A stretch of DNA of 64,000 nt from Heliocidaris tuberculata (lineage: Eukaryota; Echinodermata; Echinoidea; Camarodonta; Echinometridae), in assembly GCA_025618425.1 (NCBI GenBank), contig CM046833.1, positions 619,172 to 683,171 on the forward strand, in the 5' to 3' direction. The notes beneath the pieces were generated by a model, which was not told the origin of the DNA, did not search any database, and worked only from the letters and a program-made list of their open reading frames with translations. Below are positions 49,447 through 61,500 of the stretch, in pieces; positions within the stretch are counted from its first letter, which is position 1; each line of letters starts with the position of its first letter. The translations under genes were made by a program, and so were the position numbers.

Positions 49447-51582
49447 TAAGATAACCCCAAATCATATCCTTTCTTTAAAAAAGGCCATAAGGGACCATAT
49501 GGGACAGTCATATTTTTATATCGGACACTCGCGTTTAAGAAACTGTCACATGATTTATTGATCCTGCTCTTATGAAAGATACGCCTGATCAATCCTATTT
49601 TGGATACACCAATGTTTTAGTTGGAATTGGCATCTTCCTAAGAACTTACTTGAAAATTATATATGCCCTATCACAAATATATCTAGTTTAAGAGCTAATT
49701 TAGGAAATAATTACATGTTAGTTTTTTGGTACGGTTGCTTTATTTCATGAAAGGATATCAAATTTTAGATAGTTGAAAAGCATTCATTATAGACTCGGTA
49801 TAAAGGTATAAGGTTACGCCATCAATTTGATCTTTTACTCTCAATTTTCGTGTGAATGTGGTGTTGAGTTTCTTGTTAAACATGACATTATTTACAAAAA
49901 CCAAATTGGATTCCGCCAAAAATTTTCTACAGCTATGGCATTATCTAAACTAACAAATGATATAATTGACTCATTTGAAAAAAAATCAATATTCAATTGG
50001 AATCTTTATAGACTTATCGAAAGCCTTCGATACCATTAATCACTCAATTCTACTAAAAAAACTTGACATGTATGGAATCCATGGCATAGCACACGATTGG
50101 TTTGCCAGTTATCTTAGAAATCACCTCCAGTGTACTAAAATTGACTCGGTTTTCTCAAACATGAGTAATATCACATGTGGTGTACCTCAAGGGTCGTTGC
50201 TTGGTCCATTACTTTTTATTCTTTATATAAACGACATCTTCAAATCAACAGCAACATTAACTTTTGTTCTTTATGCCGACGACACGAATATCTTATGTAG
50301 TGGATCAAATCTTACCTCACTGTGCAGTAATGTTAATCAACAGCTAAGCCTTGTATGCGAGTGGTTTAAGGCTAATAAATTGTCCGTCAATCTAAAAAAA
50401 AGCAACTATATGATTTTTCACAACAATAAAAAACATTGATTTAGACAGCATTTCCATATATCTCGACAACGTACTACTATCTAGAGTTGAAAACACAAAA
50501 TTTCTAGGTGTGCACATCGACAGTTCTATGTCTTGGAAAAAACATATTCTTGAAACAGAAAACAAAGTCTCTAAAAACATTGGCATCATTTCTAGACTGC
50601 GGCACATTTTACCAAACAACATCCTCCGTATGCTTTACTACTCTCTTATTCTACCATATCTATCATACTGCAACCTGGCCTGGGGGAACTCTACAACCTC
50701 CAAATTGCAAAAACTAATCACTCTATAAAAGAAAATAATTCGTATAACTACAGGTACTGCTCCCCGGTGTCACGTCGACCATTTGTTCAAACAATTTAAC
50801 ATACTAAAATTTACCGATATAAATAAACATCAACAAAGCATTTTTATGTACAGATGTACAAACAATATATTTCCTAAAGAATTTTGTAATCTTTTTCAAT
50901 TAAATTCTACGATTCATAAATACGAAACCAGACACGCAAATCACATCCATCTACCCAAGCACAGAACCCTATTATTCCAACATAATATCCGGTACTCAGG
51001 ACCCAAGCTGTGGAACGTTATCCCTGACACAATGAAATACTCCGCATCTCTCGCTAGCTTCTCAAGAAGGATGAAAAAATATTTCACTTCATCCTACAAA
51101 TAATATGGTTTAAGACACTTCCACACCCTCCGTTGTATCTATTCTCTCTATTCTTTCTTCTCTCTGCCTCTTCGTGAATATTTCTCTTTTCCGTACAATT
51201 CTCATGTTGCACCTCCATTCTCCCCCTCTTTTTCCTCTTTCCCCTTCTTTTTCTTTTCTTTTCTCCTCCCCCTTTTCCCCCTCCAATCAAGCTCAGCGGT
51301 CTCTTTCTTTTTTTGTATGTAGCTATTTTCTTTTTATATATTTATTATGTAATAATGTATTATGTACTAAGGGCACCCTCGCCCCAAGCTTTTGCTTTTA
51401 GAGGTGTGTCCTCCAACTATGTATGTATCACATAAGTGTATATTTTGTCATATTTTTTGTTCAAAATATATGTACATTATCTTGCCCATTTATTAATTTG
51501 TATATTGAAAAGTTGGAAATAAATGTCTTTAAATTGAAATTGAATTGAGCTTGATTACAACGCTTGAAATAATTTTATTTTG

Positions 51583-51616
<34 letters not shown>

Positions 51617-52488
51617 CCACAGGACCATGTTTTGGACGGACTGGGGTGACAATGCAGTAATTGAACGAGCTTACATGGACGGGACCCAGCGATCAGTTAT
51701 TGTGTCTGGCTCATTGCGGTGGCCAAACGGACTCACTATCGATTATAACGGTAAGAAAAAGCCTTCATACACCAGTGACGTTGTCAATCAATTTTCTATA
51801 TTCGCCTATTCAGGGGTTCCCTGAAAAGAAGGATACCAAAGTTTGTGTCGGTATATTACTCGATATTCAACATAATTTGTTGCTAATGTACACATCTTTG
51901 GAAAACACATTTTCTCTTCCTTCACCATGTTCACAGGACACCCGGAGCATGATCAACGAGTGACGCATAAATGATTTAAGACAGTCTGACGTGGCACTGC
52001 GAGAAACCCAGTTGTCCACAATAAGTGGAAGGCTATAGATTCGGGTTCATTATGATTTTTCAAAAGATGGGAGATGAATCAATTTAATAAACAAATACAC
52101 ATCATTAGAAATCAATTTCTCCCTTTTTTATTTTAAGGAATTGGGACACAGTAACCATTTTTAGGCGAATCCGAGATGTATGATCCTTCCATCATGACTA
52201 TGATGTCATATGAAAGAGGAGAATATATAAGCTTTCCTATCTTGTGCATTATTTTCTTTTCGGAAAATGAATAATTCCAAAGAACTTCCCGTACTTTTTT
52301 ATTCAATATGGACCAAAATTAGCAGCCTTTAAATTGATTTGGACAATTCTTTTTCTGACACTGCCATTTCAGACTGTCTGAATCCTTCTTGCGTGAGCGA
52401 AAGGAGCGAGCACAAAATGACACTTTATTATCTATAGATTTTTTTTTTTTTGTCATCAGATTTATAGATAATTTTTTGAACAATTAAG

Positions 52489-52538
<50 letters not shown>

Positions 52539-55500
52539 ATCTTGCTACACAAAAATTGAATTATTCCTACAACTCGCTGCTCAGGATATTTGGGCACCTT
52601 GCTCTACGAATATGAGGTTGTTTGCTGCGCGAAACCAAACTCTTTCAAAATTTAACGAGCGAGCGAGGCGAACATGCAAAGAATATTATTTCGTCATCAA
52701 AATGCAATAGATGATTATAAGTAATATGTGTTTTCTTTTCTTTTTTTTTAGCGGATGAAGGGGGGGGGGGTGTGCTCTCCTGTATACACCTTTTGATTTT
52801 ACAATGACGACTTGACGTTTGATTACCAACTTTGTCACACAAAGCATTGCACATAATATGGATATTCGCGATACCATATCCGCTACAATATCTCTGAAAT
52901 GAAATTCTTTCTAACCAGGTAACAAGATATACTGGTGCGATGCCGGTCTTGAGCGACTGGAGACGGCTGATTTTAATGGAAATGGCCGCCGTGTAATCCA
53001 TACTTTCAGACGTGACCTCCATGCCTACGATGTGGCTGTTCTTGGTCAGTTTCTTTATTGGACGGACTGGGTAATGCAGAGCGTCCTTAAAGTAGACAAA
53101 GACACTGGAAGAGGCAACGTGACAGTAGGACCCAATGATTACGCTAGGCCTAATGGCATATACATGGTCTCGAGCACTATGCATCCATCAGGTATTATTT
53201 TCAGTCATGTCCTCATGAAAACTTGACCTTCATTAATCATGTTTTACCTGGCTCGGAACATGATGAAGCTGCTTGCTATGTGTACAGACGAGATTCAGTA
53301 TGATCTAGACTCCACTGAAAGAAATATTAGACATGCACGATCAAAACAAGCGTATTTGGCCAAAGTTTAATATGTATCAAATTAACCACTTTGAAGAAAA
53401 AAACTTATAAAGAAATCGTGTTAAATATGGGAATTTCAAATTGGCCGTATCGGTAGCGGCGACCAACTTTCCGATTCGTTCCAACACACAAATTGGCTAA
53501 AATGTTGTGTTTTTTTTTTCAAAATGTATAACTCAGTAGAATATTTTTCTTTTTTGGAGGACATAGAGCAGTATACTATATACAATTTATTTTGAATAAT
53601 TACCCGAGGGAAAGAAGCGCTCAGGAGAAAACCGGAATTTAATGATGTTTTGGTGTACGACCAATTAGAGAGTTGTCCGCGAATACGTCACAATCGATTT
53701 CAGATTCGCATATATGTAATGATCTCATTTTTAAAACATTCATAACTTTCTTATTCTCTGACCGATTTCTTTCAAACTTTCCCAGTTATGTTTCTCTTAT
53801 TTTTCTCCTTTCACACAAATCAGCCTTTTACTAAGATTGGATTGCCCTTTAAACATTAAACTCTCATATGTTTCAGGAGATCATCTTTGTTCTACCAGAA
53901 ACGGTGATTGCACAGGACTTTGTCTTCCTGCTGGCCTTAATACAACGTGCGCATGTGCAGACGGCTTCCAGTTTGATTTGGATGGAGCAACGTGTGTTGA
54001 AGGTAAGTGTTAAATTTGCATGCCTGATTGATTTTCCAGACTATTTCAAAGGCCAAAAATTTTGATGCTATTATGAATTATTGCATTGTGTCTTTGTAAG
54101 CTTTAAAAGTCCACCAGATTTCATTGTAGATAGGGTTAAGTTTAAATTTTAGTACTTCTGCAATTTGGGCACCTCATTGTCTTCTCCTCCCCTTCTCTTG
54201 TTAATCCCAAGTTCCACTCTCGACCCATGTGTAGTAAGTGAGTACCTGGTTGGAAGGAATTACTCGAATGATATGAAGAATTGACTCGCAAGTATTTAGC
54301 AAAGCAGGAGCCATCACGCGGAGTATCATGCGGAGTGAATAACGCTTTGCAAGAAGCCAGTATCATTATGATTTTTTATTTATTTTTTTAAATAAATGTA
54401 TAAATATGTATTGTTTTTTAATCTTTTCTTCGCATTGTTCAATCTTTGTATTTCTTGCGAATGTATTTTTTCACCACAAGAATGAGCTTATAATCAGACT
54501 TGTTGATTTATGTATCAAAGGAGCAAAGATCAATTTACAGAATGCCCAAGACACTGGACAATGCTACTCGAATCACTCAGAAGTTTAAAAATATATATAT
54601 TTCAAGAATACTCTACATAGGGCAATTATATTTAGAAAAAACTTTTGGTGATTTCTGCTAATTTTGTAGTAAAAAAAAATGATGGTGACTATATGGCAAA
54701 ATATTTTCCAATACGGACATAAAATTGCTACACAGATGTGGTCCTACGCATAATTACGCTCATGTTGGATACTTGTTTTCTTCTTTTCTTTTGAGAGTGT
54801 TGAGTTTGAAGATTAAGACGGGAGGGAGAAGACAATTTTTATTTGGGTTAAAATGATAACCACTCGTTATAGGACAATGTTTACTACTACTTCTGTTCTC
54901 GTAGATGGAGTAACAGTATGTCCACGGAACTTTTCCAACGGTTTAGTTGATGAATCATGCAAAGTGAGACCAAGACACATGTGTAATACCCAGTGCCTTC
55001 CAGGCTTTGACCGTTCCATTGATGCTATCATTTGCGAGCCGTCTGGCTTGTGGGACCAAGACGACAATACAATTTGCACGGGTAAGTGACCTGTGTCAGA
55101 TTTTCACCCACAGAAGTAGCAGACCTGTTCAGCTATAAGGTCAAACGTAGCTGGTTCCTTTGGTATTTCCTCGCTACACTGAGTCACTTTTGTTCATAAA
55201 TTCAGAAATTTACAAACAGAACCAAAATCTAAATGATTCCTTTCCTAAGTAATATGGGATGTAAGCAAAGAGAAGTTTGAATTAAGTTCCTGAGATGTTC
55301 ACGTGACGTATAATTGCTTCAGGATTTCCTAAGAATCACTTGCTTACAGAAAGCTTAGTACGCAGCTAATATCCCGGGATTTACTAAATTTTTATTCTGT
55401 CGCTTTCAAGGAGGCTCATTATCAAATTCTTACTTTTTAACGATTTAAGCAGACTATATAAAAATCGTATTGCCAATGACTATGTTTCTCTCGTTAACTT

Positions 55501-58500
55501 TTTACCATAAAGGAGTCCTAAACTTCATGTTTTCATGCCGTACAACACAACGATTAAAACATTGATATCAATAATTAAACTCTTGTCATCAAAGTTTAAA
55601 AGTTGTCTCGGAACAGGCCCTTTTCTACTTCAAAATATTCTGGGAAGGGGCGGGGGGTAGGGGGTTGTAGGACCCACCCATACCCAAACCCTTTGTCTAA
55701 TATGCAGCGTCCCACCCACAAATACTGTTGTTAAACTAAGTACACGTATGCGGCATGCCAAACAGTGGGGTATCTTAATCTCATAATTTCCCCATAGTGG
55801 GAGGGAAAATTATCTTTGTAGGCGAACAAAACAGATCTAATTTTCTCCCTTCAACTTCCTTTCAAAATCAAGACCAAAAAATTATCAGACTATGTATAAT
55901 TTGCGCCTCTCCTCCTGCAACCCTTCGATTTTCGAAGGTCATTAATGAATTTAGCTTTGATGTAATATGCCAAAACTTTATTGAGGTTTTGTTTGTATAT
56001 CATATACTTTAGTATGTCCTCTCTTGTCTTTGATGGTAATCCTATAAAGTTAGGAATTATTTTCAAGAAACTATTTGAATTTGAAATTGTTTTGGACATA
56101 ATAACATCCCGAGCGGTAGTTGTCTTGGAGTTATTGCCAACATAGTAGTTTTCGGGGAGGGAGAGGCTATCTAGGGTGAAATCATAAAATTGGTAGTTTT
56201 CTTTAATGATTTTCCTGCATCAGCTGCTTTTTTCCACTTTTTCTGCGCTGAGTTGTATCACAGTGTTCAAAATTTTCATCCAGCTCGACAGTGCCTTCCC
56301 ATCGAAACACCGCTCCACGCTGTCTCTGCGCCTTGTTCGCCGCCCTATACAACGGGCAAGATGTGCAAACATGTTTGCCAAACAGGATACACCAGAACTG
56401 GAGGGAATACCGTGAGACTCTGTGATGAGCAGGGTGAATGGACTGGAACTCCCATACGCTGTGACCCAGGCCCTGGTTAGTTATCCCCCCCCCCCCCTGC
56501 TTAATCATAGTAATCGGAAGTTGATACAACACAGGGTGTGAAGTACCTTTATTCAGTACCCAACATCTTGAGAATCACGTAAACCTTCCTAAAAGCGGAC
56601 ATGGTGGTTATTCGCTTATATTGTTATGATGGAACATTGGCCTTCATATCAAATCTCAATTTTTCTCCTGCCAGTATCTTAGCTTGAGTTAATATCATGA
56701 TTAAACATGATATTTTCGTACATCATTTTTCAATCTTAGAATGTCAATCTTTAAACTCATGTTTATCACTTTCAATCATTGGGAATAGAAGGAAACCCAC
56801 CCCCCCCCCCCCCAAAAAAAAAAAAAAAAGTTTCTATATAGGATATGAATTGTGAACTATTAATTAAATGTAGATGTTAGAAGGAAAGAGTTCTAAAGGA
56901 TTTAAGATATGATTTCCGGAAATTCGGATCTGTAAAATCTGCATAATTACGAAATAAAAAAAAAGAAGAAATGGTGGGAAAAACTCCCGTTAAGCAGGTA
57001 GGGATTAATCACTGATTCTGAAATTTTATATGAGGGATATAATTTATGTTATTTTAATGTAATCATAGTTAACGGTTATTTCTTACTTTAAAGTCATGAT
57101 AATACTTTTCGGACAATAGCGTGAATTGAAATTCACCTATTGTATAACAGATAACGGCCAAGATTAGAATCTCCATTGCATCGTTCCAATTATTATTATT
57201 ATTTTTTTTAATCCTTCTCAGAAATAGCCATCATAAACCCTTGTAATCCTGACCTAGAGTTCATTGAAGAGCCTCGGGATTTACTGCATGCTGAAGGAGA
57301 TTACGTGGAGCTGTGTTGCCGTGTCAATGACGAAGATGCGACCATAACGTGGTTCAAAGATGAACAAAGATTGGTTTTAGGTGGGGAAACTTTTTAACAG
57401 TTTAGAGAAACAAGTGACCATGTGATGGATTATAATTGGAATTATTTAATTTGAATGCGAGGATAGTAAATCTACGACAGAAAAAAATGTCAAAGAGAGA
57501 AAAAAAGGAGACAGACAAGTTCAAAAGGATTTTTCCCTCTTTTTCACCTCTTTGTAACCAATCTTTCTATACTACTTTTTACAAAAAAAGATGTTTTTTT
57601 TTCATATTTCTTGATAAACAGGTGTTGAAGAAAAAACAATCCTAGACTCTAAATAGTGAGCGGAATGTTCTGTTACCCATTAGAAGCGATAGAGCCTTGA
57701 ATCTGATCTAAAGTACTATTTATGCGAATTACCGATATAACAGATAGAGAAACGTTATGAAACATCAGATTGTAATGAATTCTGGAAATCCTTGAACAGT
57801 TATAGTGCGGATAAAGCAGTAGTGCAGTACATTGTTATAATGAGAGAGAGATAGAGAGATACTAGCTGTGATTTTTTGCAAGGGTTGTTTGGTATCGTGA
57901 AGAAAATGTTGACTGAACTTTTCCTAATAATGGACATGACAATAATGCGAGAGTTTCACCTTATTCGGTCATTGCGTGATTTGGCAAAGGGATGTATTGA
58001 AAATATATACTAGCATAGTAGAATACCAATAAATAAAGTAAAAATAGTTAAGTTCTAGCTGGCATTCTTATAAACTTCACAAGTACTATATATATATATT
58101 GTATATGCACACATTTTTTTGTCAATAAAAAGAAAGCGAATGTCATAATATAAAAAAAGGATTTTCACTTGATTTTCCTAAAGGTTATTCAAATGGTATC
58201 TTCGTCGACCAGATGAACGACCTATCCATTCTTAAATTCGACTCGAGACACGAAGGGCACTACGCATGCGTAGTTTTTGCTGGAGACACAGAATGTCTAA
58301 GGGCAGAAGCAAATATAAGTAAGTTCTTTTTTGGCAGATTTAGAAGTTTGAAAGACAAAAAAAAAAAAAAAAAAAAAAAAATGGTCGTCGGAGGGGAGGG
58401 GGAATGTACCCCATGTTTTTATTTTTTTGTCTTATCATATATATTTTTGTAAATTGCCACCCTGAAAAAAATTATGAGGCTTGTGCGTTCTATCCTCGAC

Positions 58501-61500
58501 AAAATTTGCGCCGTATCTATAAAACTAGTGGAAGCCTAGCAAATGATTTTCCCACCCATTGGCTTGCAGCTTCAAAAAAAGGTCAACGGAGAACTAATGG
58601 ACTGAATAGGAAAAAAAAACAAAAACAAAAACAAAAACATAAAAAACGAGAGTTTACTTAGCTATATATTATTAAAAGTAAACGATTATCCGGTAAATGC
58701 TATTACTAGGGTTATTTCTATGTCAGGCATGCAGTTTGGCAGCTGGTAATGTATGATAGTATACAATAGGGTTATACTTTTCACCATCAGCTCAACTGCC
58801 ATGGGGGGGGGGGGGGATGTATAAAAAAAGCGGTTCGTACGCCGAGCGTAAGCTGAGTGATTTTTTTTTTCCTCCCAGCTAACTTTCCGAAGTGGCTGCA
58901 GAAAGCGATTTTACTAACTGCTGTTAAATGGTACAGAATAGCTTTGTGGCAGATTACGTTCATGTTTCCTTTTTTTTTTTTTTTTTTTTAATTCTGTAAT
59001 TGAAGAGAAGTATCAGCCCATCTATTAACATTTTTTTTTAAAGTGGGGACAGTTTGAGATGCAAAAATAACACCCTTTTCGTTTCCCTCATGTCCACATA
59101 AGTAATAGCGTAAGCTAGTTGGAGAGGAACTTGCAAGCAAAAGCTTATAATGAAAGAAAATTCGGCCTATCTAAATAGGCATTAACTAATCTAACAGGCC
59201 TTTGCGTACAAGAGCAAAATCTTTCCTTTTGAAACTGATTAAAATATAGATAGAAATGTAAGCTTTAGCTTCTCTGAGAAAGTAGCTGCTAGCAGAAAAA
59301 AAAAACAAAAAAAAAAACCCCCCCCCCCCCCCCCCCCCCCCGGCAAGTGCTTTGTTGGAATATCTGAAGAAGGAACAAACGTTTGGAAATGAATTCGGGT
59401 CCGAGCTAAAAGTAGTCAACATAAACCCTAAATTTTCTAATTTTAAATTTGTGTTTATCCCTGTATTCGATTTTCCGAATGAGCACATTTCCGAAAGGTT
59501 CGTTATTTCTAAGGTTCATTTATCCAGGGGTTCATAATTCCGAAAATCAAATAGGGTTTATATTTCCGAAGTTTCGTAATTCCGAAATTTATGAAGGTTC
59601 GTAATTCCGAAAATGAAAAAGGTGTCATGATTCAGAAAATGAAGAAGGGTTCATAATTCAGAAAATAATAATTCAGAAAATGAAAACGGGCTCACAATTG
59701 AAAAAATGAAATAGGGTTATAAATTCCAAAAATAAAAAAAAGGGTTAATAACTTAGAGAATGAATAAAGGAACATAAAAGGGGAGAAAGAGGGGCCGAAA
59801 GGGCTTAGCTCCCCCCCCCCCCCATTGGGGCTCCAAAAAGAAAGAGATAAAAGAGAGAAAAAAAAAACTATAAGAGAAAAAAGAAATGAAAAAGGGGAGG
59901 AGCAAATGGAAATAGAAATTCTTTTTTAATAGGGACAATTTAAAAGAGGATAAGATTAAAAGGTGTGATGATGGTACCATGGAATGAATAAACAAATGGA
60001 AAATAATAAATGCCAGCCTTGAGAATGTAGAATAAATACCCCCCAAATTACCTATTCTCTCTCTCTTTTTTTGTTTTCCTTTTTTTTGTAGGGGGGGGGG
60101 GGGGTGACTTTGGCTCCACTTCTTTAAAAAAAGAAAAAAAAATTTTACATATATATATATATATTATTCAAGGGGTGACCATCCCCTCATTTTTAACTCC
60201 TTGGAAACCCTCGTCGAATCGGTACAATTTATTTTTTTCTCTCAATTAGTTTCCCAAATCAATATGTGTTATTTTTAATGGAAGCCCATTAGTGCAACCG
60301 GTGAATTCAAATATAAATGGCGCTAACAGGCGGCCACGGGACAACTAAATGTTGGCAGCCAAATAATTACTTTTTTTAGCAACATAATAGGGAAAGCTCG
60401 GCATGCATCTATTAGCCAAATGCCCAATAATTCCGAAAAAAAACTCAATTTATCGTCGATAAACTAAGTTTTTCGAGCGATAAATTTTGATTTTTAGGAT
60501 AAACATTGTGTTTCGCTCGAAACACAGAGTTTTCTTGATAAACTGAGTTTCTCATTCTATATGCAGATATTCTCTTGAAAAAAAATATTAATCTGGGAGT
60601 CTTTCCCGAAATGGTCATCCCATTTTACCCATAGTATTTTACCCCTTAAAATTACTTAGACCATCTAAGTCATTGACAAAAAAGGTTGTCACTCTGACAG
60701 TAACCGTCGTGTTTAGCCCCCATAGCACCTGAAAGGGACCCCAACGTCGGGTCGATTTTACCCACTCTCCACTATTACATAACACAAAAAACGACAGAAA
60801 TTTCTGTCGAGATGGGGTGTGAGGCGGCCCCTAAAAATTGGGGTAAATTTTTCCCCTTGAAGCCCAGGGGCGAAATTTTGTCAGAAGGAAGAGCTATAAA
60901 TGTACATTCCAAAAATATATAAACAGACAAAGAGTTGCCACCGGGAAACGGGTGTCAGACCCCCTGAAACGAAAACCCTAAAGTGCCTTTTTGACAACGC
61001 TTTGTCCCCCCCCCCCCCCAAAAAAAAAAAAAAAAAAAAAAAAAAAGATCTGTATGTAAAGAAAAAGAAATAAATAAAAATGTCTTACCTTCTGACTATG
61101 ATAACTCAAATTAATGGTTTTATTCAATTCAGTTCAATTCGAATTTTCAAAACATAATTTTGAGTATGATAATCTTCTTGAGGTGCAATTTATTATTAAA
61201 TTGTCTTTTGATTAAGATATCAAATTAGGGAAAATGTATTGTTTTCTCAATAATAGCCTTCAAAATATTGTCAGGATTATGTAAACACACCCATTGTCAA
61301 TCTGCTTATTTTTGGACAAGACATAATAGAGATGTTTGTCATGTGGTATGTGCCTGCCAGGCTGAAATGTACTATTTATGTGTTAATTACACATATACCA
61401 AGCAAGCTGCTCTATTATGCATTTTCAAAAAGGTCAATGGTTGTGTTTATGTAATCCTGACAATTTTTTCTGGCTACTTTTGAGAAAGCAATACATTTTT

